From: Blasia pusilla
Taxonomy: Eukaryota; Marchantiophyta; Marchantiopsida; Blasiales
Length of the DNA stretch: 64,000 nucleotides
Assembly: GCA_050084515.1 (NCBI GenBank)
Contig: CM114271.1
Coordinates: forward strand, 17,174,001-17,238,000
Reading direction: 5' to 3'
In this document: one piece after another, positions 10,790 to 22,710 of the stretch
How the letters are laid out: each line of letters begins with the position of its first letter
Position numbering within the stretch: the stretch's first letter is position 1
The notes under the pieces: generated by a model
What the model was told of the DNA's origin: nothing
The model's input: only the letters and a program-made list of their open reading frames with translations
Database searches by the model: none
Program-made: the position numbers and the translations under genes

Positions 10790-12480
10790 TTTAATGAAAC
10801 CTATAAAAATATCAAAAAATTTATGTTATTTTTGGACCTAAGCCATTGAACCTTCTTGAGAAAAGGGTCTTTCCATCTTGTACAAGGATCTTAGCTTAAG
10901 CTGAAATTTGGCTTACTTGCTCCCCCTAAATGTAGCTCTCTTGCAAATTTTCAAGCGAAATGAAACTAAGACCAAAAGTTCCAAAATGTTTAAGTCAATT
11001 TTGGACCCGCGCTTGCCATTAAACCTTCTATGTTAAAAGGGTCTTTCCATTTTCCATCTTGTGCAAGGATCTCATCTAGCAATCTTGAGCTTCATTTTGA
11101 CATAATTTCTTCCCATGGTCTATATAGCTCTCTTGCAAAAATTCAAACGAAATGAAGTTAAGACCAAGAGTTAAAAAATGTTAAAGTCATTTTTGGGCTC
11201 GCATCATTAAATCTTCTTTGAAAAAAGGATCTTTCCATTTTCCATCTTATCCAAGGATCTCATCTTGAGCTGAATTTTGGTACACTTACTCCCCTTGGTC
11301 TATCAAACTCTCTTGCAAAGTTTGAAGCAAAATGGATTAAAGACCAATAGTTTCAAAAACATTTAGCTCGTTTTTTGACTCGCGCCATTAAACCTTTTAT
11401 GAAAAAAGGGTCTTTCCTTTTTCCATCTCGTGTAAAGATCTCATCTTGAGCTGAATTTTGGCACACTTTCTCTCCATGTTCTATATAGATCTCATGAAAA
11501 TTTTCAAGCAAAATGGAGTTAAGACCAAGAGCTCAAAAATTGCTGTCATTTTTGGGCCTTGGCCGTTAAACCTTCTATCAAAAAAGGGTCTTTCCATTTT
11601 CCATTTTGTGCAAGGATCTCATCTTGAACTGAATTTTGGTACACTTTATCCCCATAGTCTATATAGCTCTGTTGCAAATTTTCAAGAAAAATTAAGCTAA
11701 GACCAAAACCTCAAAAATTCTTATATTAATTTTGGACCCATGCCATTAAACCTTCCATGAAAAAAAGCCTAAAAGGGTTTTTCCATTTTACATCTTGCGC
11801 AAGGATCTCATCTTGAGCTCAATTTTGATATACTTGCTCCCCTTGGTCTATGAATCTCTCTTGCAAAGTCTCAAGAAAAATGGAGTTAAGACCAAGACTT
11901 TCAAAAATTGTTATGTCATTGTTGGACCCGCTCCATTCAATCTTCTATGAAAAAATAGCTTTTTCATTTTCCATCTTGTGCAAGGATCTCATCTTGCGCT
12001 CAATTCTGGTACAATTTCTCCTTATGCTCTATGTAGATCTCTTGCAAAGTTTTAAGTAAAATGGATCTAAGAGCAAGAGGTCAAAAACATTTACGTCATT
12101 TTTGGACCCGCGCCATTAAACTTTTTATGAAAAAAGGATCTTTCCATTTTTCATCTTGTGCAAAGATCTCTTGCAAAGTTTCAACAAAAATAGAGTTGTG
12201 ACAACAAGCTCAAAAATTACTAAGTCCTTTTTGGACCCCAACCATTAAACCTTTAATGAAACGGAGGTTTTTCATTTTTCAACTTGTCCCACTTTCCCAT
12301 CTTGAGCCAAAATTTGGCACACATGATCCCTAAGGTGCATCTAGCACTCTTGCAAAGTTTCATCCAAAATTGAGTTATGACCACAAGCTCAAAACTTGGT
12401 AAGTCCTTTTTGGACCCGAACCATTAAACCTTCAATGAAAAAAAGGTTTTTTCATTTTTCATCTTGTCCAACTTTCCCAT
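10790..12480. repeat. Satellite-like tandem array, period near 180 bp, about ten units
   Basis: Each unit contains, in order, a ggtctttccattttccatc block, aaggatctcatcttgagct, a gctctcttgcaaa block, a gttaagaccaagag block and ttggacccgcgccattaaac. The ggtctttcc-like block recurs near 10865, 11041, 11228, 11410, 11586, 11775, 11957, 12135, 12263 and 12443. Spacing is mostly 176-189 bp, with one short unit of about 128. Units are diverged from one another and later ones lose ggtctttcc for ggtttttca. Open frames inside are by-products of the repeat. Confidence 0.9.
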
Positions 12481-12486
12481 CTATCT

Positions 12487-13702
12487 TTGTTTTGCCTAAT
12501 GGTGATCTGTATGGCTTTGGAGAATGGGACAAAAGCAATTAATCCATTGGATAGATGCTCAACTACTTTTGTCTGTGGAGATCAACATGCATCTTTGTCA
12601 TATGTCACAAATGTCATCTATAGCCATTACAAAATTCATGAACATGGCTTGAAGTGGGATGATGTGAATAGGTCTCACAGGAAGAAGAAACCACTTGTGC
12701 TTGGACTTAGCCATAGAGCGTAGTGTTGGTGTACCTTGACCATGCATGCTCCACCAATCAGAGGGACCAAGCTACCATCTCACGAGCTTGTGCAAAAATA
12801 CTACATCTCACAAGTTTGTGCAAAAATCTTGTCCATCCAAGGCCATTTACCCCACTCTTCGTAGACTAGATCAAGAGAATGTGATACACATCCACCCCAA
12901 GGAATATAAGGAAACTTTGCTTCGATAAGTTTCCCTGCTGCTCGCTCATTTTGGGATTTCCCCTTGATGTCTATCGACTCAATCATGACCTCACCTTGTG
13001 GACACAAGACCATGATGTTCACTAAAGACTTGCTCCTCACATTGGTCCAAGAATCCGTGATGATCGTGACCCCCAAACGTAAAGTATCCAATATGCCATC
13101 CACCTTTTCCTTCACCTTCCCTATATGTTTCTCAAGTAGGGTGGTGCGCAACGAATTATGATTAGGAATTGAGTAACCCTTCACCTTTGATGTTGCCAAC
13201 ACTACTTGTTTGAAAGCATCTTTCCCTACTACGTTGAATGGTATTCCACATTCGTAGAAACAGTTCGCCCATGTATCATTTGCAACTTCTATTCTTGGAT
13301 GTTGAAAGAATCTCTCAGGTCGGCTTGCTTCTTCCTAGAACTTATGCATTCCTCGAGACTATCATACGGTGGCATGTTCGCAACCGCATCAACATTTGGC
13401 ACAACATAAACACTATATCCTATCTGTTGCAAATCTATTTGTAATGGAATAATCTCTTCCACTTCACTCGAAGGTCTCGCTTCCCTTATTTGTCAATTTC
13501 CCACAAGTATCCTGTTTCGAAGATCCCGTTGCACCCTAGGAGGGTCCTTCACATATGCATTGGCATGATGGATTTCATGATTCCCATCCTTTTTCTTTCC
13601 TCTCTCTTGTGTAAAATGCTCCACCATCCGCGTGCTATGATAGATTTTCATAAAATAGGAATAATACTTGCATTGCCATCTGCTTGATGTTCCACCTTCC
13701 AT
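12487..13702 (-). pseudogene. Decayed hAT-like transposase (BED finger plus DUF659)
   Basis: Read on the minus strand, the segment at 13493-13702 has RWQCKYYSYF and STRMVEHF, resembling a BED zinc finger with a second cysteine lost. The segment at 12801-13202 has GVTIITDSWTNVRSKSLVNI and a following MVLCPQGEV, the DUF659 signature of hAT-related transposases. It then passes directly to WGGCVSHSLDLVYEEWGKWPW, the later Cys-x2-His-type region. The stretch normally between these two, which carries a catalytic Asp, appears deleted. Weaker similarity may continue to about 12490. Stops separate the pieces, so it is not functional. No terminal repeats were found; a relation to the hAT-type MITEs in this window is possible but untested. 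Confidence 0.7.
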
Positions 13703-14029
13703 CTATACTTCTTCCCAATGTTCCTTCATGATCTGTTGGAGTTCTCTGGCTTTTGTCATGACTACAGGCAAACACTAATCCCACCCAACAATATTTGGAT
13801 AACTCGCAATGATTTACTATGTCAATAGTAGGATATATTGACCGGTAAAATATATGCAAATTATACCAAACATGGTATGTGAATGCTCCAATAACAAACT
13901 TAGAACACTCACCATAAACAAGAAAGATCAATATGTAACCTAGATAAGCAAGATACTTTAACTTATTAGGGTTATCCAATGGAAAAATATATTCTCACTT
14001 ATCAAGTTTAGCTATCTATGGAGAAAAAG

Positions 14030-14032
<3 letters not shown>
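13703..14032. other. AT-rich spacer, no gene recognised
   Basis: An open minus-strand frame (13635-13979) crosses it but resembles nothing I know. It may be unrecognisable upstream sequence of the transposase relic. Confidence 0.4.

Positions 14033-14094
<62 letters not shown>
14033..14094. repeat. GA/TC microsatellite, about 31 units
   Basis: An uninterrupted run of GA dinucleotides. Its minus-strand reading gives a Ser-Leu repeat that is not a real protein. Confidence 0.97.
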
Positions 14095-14097
<3 letters not shown>

Positions 14098-14514
14098 AGG
14101 GAGGAATGAGATTGTGAGGGTATACAAAAAATGAGCAAGTTTATATAGGGGAGGATGGAAGGAAGATAATGAACCGTGGTAATTCCCCAAATAAACTACC
14201 CCAACTTACAATTGATTATTAAACCATCTCCACTAATTTTCATTTAACAAACCTTATTTTGTTCTCCTATTAGATTCCTTTTTGATCTATCCTAACTTCG
14301 TTACCTACTCTAAATTTCCAACAAACCTATTTTGCAATACAACAATCCTATTCAAATCTATTTTAACATTCTCCTTCCTACTACTATCCCCAATTCTTCA
14401 ATTACTCTCATTTCTAACTAACATATTCTCTACAACAACAACCCAAGCTACTCCAACCTCTCAAGCCGTCAATCATCCTACCCTTAGAAAATCCCATTTA
14501 ATTCCCCACTAGAA
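14095..14514. other. AT-rich spacer with strand asymmetry
   Basis: The + strand from about 14220 to 14510 is strongly pyrimidine-rich (many ctaac, cctac and ttcct words). No gene is recognisable. Confidence 0.5.
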
Positions 14515-15045
14515 TCAACGGGCCCGCCCACAACCCCTTAGCCCACACGGCCCTAGCCCTAGCCCTAGTCCGCCAAGCCTATGCGCGAGCTTCTAGGCTT
14601 GCGCTTAACCCGAGCGCAGGATTCAGGGCCCGGGCCTAGCCCGCACGCGGGCTCAAGGGCCCGTGCCAAAAAAACCCTTGCTCGCGACCGGTTTTCCATG
14701 TCTGTGGTCATGTCCGGACATGTGCAACCTTGCATGCGGGCCCATAGAGCCCGCACAGACATAAGTCCACGGACAAGGACTTTTTCTGCATGCAACCTTG
14801 ATAGGCCCGCCTAGCCCGCCCGCAAGCCCGCACCATGCCCGCTCTCAACCCGCAAGGCCTGTGAGGGAGTCCGCCCTCAACCCGCGTTCCGCCCATTGCC
14901 CGCCTTCAGCCCGCACCCTTTATCCCAACCCGCACCTGTTCCCGCGGGCGAAGCCTACGCGGTCGATTCGAGCACTTAACAAACCCGGGTTGGTAACCGG
15001 TTTTTTCATGTATGTCGACATATCCGTGTGTGTGCAACCTTGTGT
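14515..15045. mobile_element. Composite block of MITE-related GC-rich DNA
   Basis: The block is dense in gcccgc/gcgggc words like the interior of the hAT-type MITEs. It carries the family right end (gcaaccttg) three times in the same orientation, near 14730, 14792-14800 and 15034-15042. The middle one is preceded by gcacagacataagtccacgg, which is also the pre-terminal sequence of the copy at 32879-33259. No matching left end (caaggttg) is visible. It therefore looks like several truncated or nested copies rather than one intact element. Confidence 0.65.
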
Positions 15046-17010
15046 GCATAGATAAGAACTCCCAAAGGAGAAGGTTTTTTTTTTCTCACCCTAATAGGAT
15101 GTGTAATGTGGGGGGCTACCAAGCTTGTATGACTTCAATCGACCATCCTTAGAGTGCCCACCACATTTATGGAGGTACCCTTTGACACCCTAGGGGACGT
15201 TGATTTGACAAATATGAATTAGTCCAGGTTTGTTATATGGAATATTAATTTTTGGATCACTTTTGCATAATTGATAAAAAAAAATAAAGAATTTCAGGAG
15301 TGACGGTCAAGAAACCGTTTTCCCGGCCGTTTTTCCTAACAGAAGACTTCCTTTTCCGTGGGCCCTTACGTAGGTCCCCAAATTAAAGTAAGTAAACATA
15401 AAATAGACGTACCTGCACCGTAAGGGATCTCAAGAAGTCTTGACTTCATGCTCTTTTAATACGAGACATTAGAACTTTCTATATTATTTGAAAAAAAAAT
15501 CTAGATATTTTGGGAAAGAATTCCAACGGGTAAATTTCATGAAATGTACGGCCGAAGTACGCGTGGGGTCATGTTTGTTTTAACTCAGACCCCTATTAGG
15601 GCGTCTCATTTGGTTTGGAGTTACGGCCAATATCGTAAGTTCCTGTTACGGGAAAGGAACCGCGTCCCTGGGGCTCGTCCCCCAAAAGAGGATAGAGGAC
15701 AAAGTCCTCTCCCCGGACCCGCGATGCAAGCTAGAGATAGGCCACAGGTACGATTGTAACCCCACCCATCGATCGGCTCCCTGCAAGTGGTCGGTCGCAG
15801 ACGGTCCGAACGATCGAGCAATCGCAGTGGTTGTTGTCATGTGGAGCCAGTTGCTGTCATGCCGGTAGCTCTCTCGGGGATCGTACGGCGTCCAGAGCTG
15901 GTGACGGATTTCAGTGGATGATGGAAGGAAGTACGGAGGGAGTTACGGAGTCAAGTCGCGCTTTGGGTCATCGTGATCGATCATGATGGATCGATCGATC
16001 ACGAGGGAAAGAAGTCTTCTCAGGGCCCGCAGCGATCGGCCGCAGAAGCAGTGCCCGGGCAGCGCGCGAAGAATAATTCTGAACACGGTCTCCCTGAGGT
16101 GTCCGAATCCTTGTGGTTTGGTCGGGTTCAGACAAGCGCTCGCCCGGACGTTCCTGGTGGGGTCCGTCACGGCCGGCTATCAACTCCACGACGGGGCCTA
16201 ATCCAGCCGCCTGCCGGAGGGTCCCGCGGCACCCAACCCCAAGGGCCGATGGTTATAGTTGACGGAGGGTCAATACTCAAGATAATGAATGGTGCAGACA
16301 GCTTTTAGAAAGACTTCACCTTTGCACGAATACACGTACAAGCACACCCTCCAATCCGGGGACTCGGTCCTTACAAAGGGACCCAGAACTGCTCATGAGA
16401 CAAGAGAGAGAAGGAGCGCGCGATGACGGGGGTACGTTATGACATCGGGATCAGTTACGTTGAATGCACGACTACGTACGTTCACCGAGTTCCGTCGCAT
16501 TTAGAAGCCGTGTAGGCAATGAAGAGGGAAGCGAAGAATCGGGGCGGTGATCGAGTGCCGATCGTGACCTCGGTCGGTCCATCGAAGTAACCGTCGGTCG
16601 ATCGATGGATCAAGTAAGTAGTCCCGACGATGCATCCGCCGACGGGAGTTCCCCACCCTGGAAAGATTACCCTCCCCCGCAGTGCCTCCGTTTCGTCCTA
16701 ACGACGGATGTTGGAAATCGCTCAGCGATCGCCCGCGAAGAGTAAGAATTCCCCCGCCATCGCCGACGACTTCAATGAGGAGATCTCGAGCCTAAGAAAT
16801 CGATGCCGGCGTCGAAAGTGCGTAGGATTCACCTAATGTACAACCTGAGCCGTGCTGGGCCCCGGCCTCCCTGTGCTGTTCGATTTTAACCAATCCCGGG
16901 TTTGTGCCATGGAGCCCGGCCCACCGACCGCAATTTGCTCCCTAGAGGTGAAGGTACCGGTGGTTGGAGCAGGAGCGAGCATTGATCGATACCACTAAAT
17001 TGAAGGCGAG
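15046..17010. other. Intergenic DNA and presumed promoter/5' leader of the SYP7 gene
   Basis: Composition changes from AT-rich to GC-neutral at about 15540, and tcgatcgatc words become frequent. Open frames at 15544-15759 and 15943-16308 on both strands have no recognisable domain. The last few hundred bases before 17011 should include the SYP7 promoter and leader. I cannot point to a TATA box or transcription start. Confidence 0.5.
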
Positions 17011-20000
17011 ATGGGCGTTACAGACTTGCTGACGCGGGCGGAATTTCTATGTAAGAAGTACGAGAAGTATGATCTGGACAAGAAGGAGGGCGTGGAGGTT
17101 TCCAAACATGATCGCTTTCTTGTCCTCTATACGAGTATTCAGGCAGACATCGACGCTGCAATGCAAGTACGCGCGCTCTCCCGATCTCCGAGGCCATCGA
17201 TGGATCGAGATGTAGAGCTCTGCCGATGACCTAAATAATTAACCGTCACGATGAGAGAATTTGAGGGATGACGCACGACAATTAAGAGCGACAGATTTCT
17301 AATCGGTTTCATCCTTGGCGTGCTTCTGCAATCTCATACCCTCCCTCACCCCTCCCCTAAACTGAGCGTCGGTTACATTGCTAAAACATGAGCGTTGATT
17401 TCTGATCCACACTCTTTCGTTGCCAGCAATTGCTTGCGGCCGGGAAGTATATGTGTGGCATCGATCTCTCTGGAACTATGCGAATTCGATCAATGTTTTC
17501 CAGATTGACAGAAGGCGGGATTTCTCGTCACGTCATAATTATGAGCAGTTGCATGCGACTGTTATAATGGGATCGAAATCGGACGTCATCATCATGTCGT
17601 ATCTTCGGGGTGATCGATCGATGTCAGAAGTGGACACATATTAGCTTCCCTCCATAGCAATTCATGTGGCAGCCTAGCTGCATGTGGACAGCTTAGCTTC
17701 AAGACCATGAACATAGACCGATAGCATCGGCCGTTTATTTATATCATGTACCGTTACTGTGGGGCCGAAAGACTTTCCTGGGATGTGAATGTGACGAGTG
17801 TTTTCTCGTTCGGCAAGACTACTGCACACATCCAGATGGACTCCCCCCACCCCACCTCACTGGACTTCGTGGAGGTAGAGATCGAGAGATGGTGGATCGA
17901 TCGGTGTGACCACTTCATTCGTAGAATATTTTGCGTAGCTCTCCAGCGCCGAGTGACCTTCAGGATGTGGCTAGGTTTACAGTTCAGAACATGGCCCGGC
18001 GTCTGTCACGTTGCGCTTCCATGGGAGCACAAGAATCGGCGAGAGATCGAGGCCTACCTGAAAAATCTGTCAGTGCAGGTAGGTCAGATGCTCAATCGAA
18101 CACTTTCACTCTCTGTTCGTATGTCGATCTTGGGGGAATCGAAACAATGAATTTTTACTTTTACTTTCTATTTGATTTCAGTGCGATTCCTCGGGGTAGA
18201 GTCTCAAGGACCTGTCCATGATCCATAGGAAACGATCCATCCGCGTTCCTCTCGCTCGCTCGCTCGCTCCAACCGAATTGGCAGTTTCAAGAATCCCAAT
18301 TCGGTTGATTGTGATTCCATCATTCCGGAGGCGAAGCGGCTGCCTTTGGATTGATCTGGTCGAAGGAAAGATTATTTATCACTTGACGTAGAGCATCTTT
18401 TGAATGCGACTTTCGAAGTCCTGCTGCATGCTGCAAGCCAATTCATCTCAAATGCAATATGCTCCGAAATGTAAGCACATATAGTTCGAATCCTCAGTAC
18501 ATGCAGTTCAATTTCTAGTTCGAAGAGCGGTGTAGGGAATGTGGAGCCATCGTTGATACACGACGTGCAGTGAGGCATGGGACAGGTATAAGGAGCGACG
18601 TGGTGGTCGTTCTTACCTTTAAGCGAATTCGATACTTGTTTACAGTTCAAAAGGGTGGATTGTCAGATAATCATCAACGTTGTGATCTTGGTGAGATCTA
18701 GCCTTCGCTGGTGATGGGCCCAGAGTTCATGAACATGGAGCTTTATTTTCTCCTGGAGTCCATTTGCTAGCTAGCTTGGTGATCAGGTTGATGGATCTGT
18801 CGGTATTTATGCATGGCAAATGATGTTGTGAGTGCAGAAAGCAGCTGACGCCTCCATCGAAAAGAATAGAGCAGTGGTTGCCACCTTGAATGCCGAAGTG
18901 CGACGCGCCAAGGCGACTCTGAAGGAGCAGATCCCAAAGCTCGAAAAGTATGCCACCAAAAAGGTCCGTCGTCTTTCCCCGAGCTTCATTCAACGTGCTG
19001 TCCATGTCCTGATTGACTTCTCGATCGGTGTCGGTGAAGTTCAACCTGGAGCTTTCTGTCTCGAATTAACTAATGGACACCGATCTTTCGGCTTCGAAGC
19101 TCACATGGATTGATTGTCGAAATTTCGGTTTCCATATCTATATCTATATATGTATATTCGTATATTTATATATATCATCCGTGGTCGATGCTTGTGCATG
19201 GGGAACCAGTAGCGTTGGAATTCTGAAAGCATCCACTTCCCCCTCCGAAATTAAATATTGGCACGTTCTTTGAGAGCAGGACCGCGATGATCCGGTCTCA
19301 TGCTCTCACCCTGGAGAGTGATAGTTGCTAGGTACCTGAAGCTCTAGCGTGCTGGTTTGATACGTGTATAGGAAACAGCGTCGTCGCAAGTCTCAGGACT
19401 AGCCAGCCGTTGTGTTTCCATCCACGAATCCTTCGTCTCTCTCGCTTAGATCTGTCTGTCTGCCGGACCCATGTACATGTTTCCCTGGCAGGCGCACGAA
19501 TTGCTCGGGAGGTCGGTAGGTTGCGTTGGGCTGGGCACGCCGCGGGATCCAATCATCCAACAGATCTGCCCAGTCCACACGTGTATCTAGTCTAGATCTG
19601 CAGGCATTGGTTGTGCCATGTTTCCAAACTTCTCCAGCCGCTCCCGGGAAAAGAATGCATAGAAAATCTTCCGGCTCTATTCGGATCCATCCGCGCCTAT
19701 TGGTGAGCAGTCTCCTTGGCCCACTAATATCTCCTAGACTAGCCGTGATATTGAGTTGGCTGGCTGGCTGGCTCGGTGCGACGCACCGGGTTCCATACTT
19801 TGCAGTTGTGAATCTCGACGTCTACTTCTCACTGTCTAGATGGCTAGATGCTTCCTGCAGGTGGACATGTCTCTTTTGCCGCTTCGCTTTTTGAGACCCC
19901 CCAAAGACCGCTCTGTTTTGTCCGTTCCGGCCATCAGCGCTTAGCTTTAGGGTGCGCGCAGATCCGATCCTCTTCGATTTTCGAGCTTGAGCTCCTGCCC

Positions 20001-22710
20001 TCCTGAATCCATCTTGTCACCCGGGGTTTCCTGCCGCGGAACATCCAGAGGGAACATGGCATTGACATCGTAGTAATTGTACAGGTCGTGCACATGAATG
20101 CTAGACAGTCCGCTTCATTGCTTCGTTCTAGCTGGCGTGCTAGCTTTTTTAGGGGGTCAACCCTACTCTTCCTCTGGGTAAAGGAAAAAGGCCCCGAATG
20201 ATGATATGTTTCTGAGACACATGCGGTCCAGCGATAGAGAGAGCGATGGAGTTCGACGACCAGACGCACTTTAATTTGTTAAGAGACGGACTTTGGAGAG
20301 TTAAGCTTCGAAATTACTACTATCCGTGCCGTGGAATGTGAATTATCTGATGTTCCGAAGGGGTCCTAGCTTCGATCACGATCAATAATTGCACGCGTGT
20401 AGGTTAAGGGGGTCACTCCGGAGAGCCTCGCTTTACGTCCGGATATGGTGCTGAGCATCACCGCGAAGATCGAAGAAATCCCAGAGGGCACTGCCGCTAC
20501 ACGAAAGGCTAAAATCAACAAAGGGAAGAAGGGCAAGGAAGTGGAGACGATCAAAATAGATGCTGTGAGTCCGGGTATGTACGGCATTTCCCTGATATTT
20601 GTGCATCCATATTTCATCTCGCAATAATGCGACTGCACATCTGTGATCTGTCTACCCGTGAGGAACATTATACCCATAGATCCTACGTGTGTGGAGCTGG
20701 GTTGTATAGATCTATGCTGATTGCGAATTTAATGGAATACATTCCGCAATCCCCAATCGTTTAGAGTCAAGTCCTTCGCGGACTCTCAAGAAAGCAAGTC
20801 ATCAACAAGCCCTTGAGCGCTTCCCTAGCGCGAGGATCGAATCAGCATATGAACTTTACTTTACGATGACTAAGAATCAAAGCTTCACTGAACTAAGAAG
20901 TAATCAGTATTAAGGTCCGCACCATCGGCCGCTTCATTTACTTGCGCTAGCTGGAGAACCTCGTCGAGACGCTGCGAAGGTAGGGCAGCATCGGCGTGTT
21001 TACTGGGACCTGAGGCGATATGGGACGGGCGGGTACGCAGAGGACATAATCCGCGCTGGACAGGCAGGAAAATCCAAAGAGTCAGAAGCGTTTGGGCAGG
21101 AGGTTGATCAGCGAGCTAAGAAACAGGTCCGAGAACTTTGGAACCTGGTCAATTAATGAACATTACTCCAGATCGTCGCTTCGGAAGGAAAATGTCGATT
21201 GATGATGCAGTGAATCGTTGACCCACCTTCTTGCTTCCGTATATTCTCGGGGTTCAAATTAGTACCTTTGAAGATTACAAGCACTTGCAGTGAAGGAATT
21301 CAATGGTTCACGTCAATCTGATCCAGATGAAGATCGATCGAGCTGGTCAACTTTCACATAGTTGTTGGCCCCGGATGTCGTCGTAGCTAAAGCTTCAGTC
21401 ACAGTCTATATATGGGCATCGCTCGAGTCAATAGCTCAGCTTGTCTATGATCCAGAAGTGTTTCGCTGTGCATTGATTGATGGATGTATTTGTGGATCTT
21501 ACCCTTTGAGCTTCCCTCTGGCTGCAGGATGAGAGTCTAGAAATGATCTCTGAAGGTCTCACGACACTTGGGAACATGGCGCAAGACATCAATGAGGTTC
21601 TCCTAGCTCTTCAGGCGATCCTGTTTCTTGCGTCCATTCGTGCGGAAAGTTAACGCTCGGTGACCTTTGCACATGGTTTAGGTCTGTTCAGCTCTTGCGT
21701 AATCAGGCGAGTGATAATAGAAGGACTTCTATCTAGCGACTGTGAAAACTATAGCACTCTCAACTATCACATCTGTTCAGCCGTTCCTCGCTCTGAGATG
21801 GAGCTGGAGCTGGAGCACTCGGCCTCGCCTGGATGCATCGCTCGGGAGAGAAACAAGGTCCCAACGATAAGTACGTACTGTGCGTTCTGACATACAGGGC
21901 TTTTCAAATCAGTGACATATGAACGTACTTGTGTCCATGTGCAGGAATTAGATAAGCAGGTTGCTCTAGTGGACGAGATCGACTCAAAGGTAACTTATTT
22001 TGCAAATCTCTTGAGGTAATTGAATCTGCTCCAGTGATTTCGTGCGTTAAGTGCTTGAGTCAGCTCGATCGGGACTCCACAATAGATCTCCCTCGGTCCG
22101 ACAGTTTCAGATGCTTTAGCGGATCTAGTTCAACTCGCACTGTCTCGAATCGAACGATCGTCGATCTAGATACTTCTCGGTAGATCGGCCTTGTGACTCC
22201 AAGGAACCGTGATGCCAGGTTGACAAGGCGCAGACTGAAATGAGAAACACAAACACAAGGCTCAAGGAGACTTTGACCAAGGTGCGTCTCAATACTCGAT
22301 CTTCAAGGCCGAAGAAGGAAAAAACCCTAAACACTGAAAATTTGCTTAGATTTCTGGCTGACATGATATCGGCTTTCCAGTCATGAAGGAAAAATACTAA
22401 TTATCCGAGTGACCTATTGATATATTATTGTCACAAATTCATGCGTGCACTTATCTATGGTATGGGTCTTGGAGGCCTGTGCACTCATTCTTGGGCTGAC
22501 AAGCTGCTGTTACTGAAGTAATCATGAGTTCTGGAACCGTTTCTTGCTAAATAGTGACGAGGGCACAAATTCTGTCATGAGCAGTTGCGCTCCAGTCGAA
22601 ATTTCGTCGTGGACATCATTTTACTGATCATCATTCTATCGATCGCTGCGTACTTGTACAAGTGCGTGCTCAAGATCATTAAAACCCTTTCGTGTTCTCT
22701 CTTCTTCTGA
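17011..22710 (+). CDS. SYP71-like: SYP7-family Qc-SNARE (syntaxin), eight exons
   Basis: Predicted exons: 17011-17166, 18838-18963, 20403-20564, 20989-21126, 21528-21596, 21945-21989, 22219-22281, 22585-22710. Together they encode about 294 residues ending at TGA. All junctions are GT-AG and all introns are phase 0. The protein starts MGVTDLLTRAEFLCKKYEKY, as SYP71 does. The second exon (EKNRAVVATLNAEVRRAKA) continues the N-terminal helical region. Exons 5-7 form the SNARE helix (about 195-253) with the zero-layer Gln in ELDKQVALVDEIDSK. The last exon encodes LRSSRNFVVDIILLIIILSI, a C-terminal membrane anchor. SYP7 proteins are plant-specific Qc-SNAREs acting in membrane fusion at the ER, plasma membrane and cell plate. 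Exon 4 is the weakest part: its SEAFGQEVDQRAKKQ matches the family but its upstream edge is uncertain. No disabling change was seen. Confidence 0.88.
17167..18837 (+). other. First intron of the SYP7 gene
   Basis: A 1.67-kb intron from gtacgc to gtgcag. It contains an open + frame of 134 codons (17746-18150) and a tetranucleotide run ctcgctcgctcgctcgctc near 18247-18268. The frame resembles nothing known and is treated as chance. A second long intron lies at 18964-20402, with chance frames and a ggctggctggct run near 19758. Confidence 0.75.

Noticed and set aside
11458-12059. Two + frames of 69-80 codons that look related to each other
   Set aside because: They are translations of neighbouring satellite units; their similarity comes from the DNA repeat.
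14008-14190. Minus frame with a Ser-Leu repeat
   Set aside because: It is the translation of the GA/TC microsatellite.
17746-18150. 134-codon + frame between SYP7 exons 1 and 2
   Set aside because: It lies wholly inside a well-supported intron, has no recognisable motif, and other frames nearby are of similar length.
18480-18500. agttcgaatcct, resembling a tRNA T-loop
   Set aside because: No acceptor, D or anticodon stems can be built around it; it lies in an SYP7 intron.
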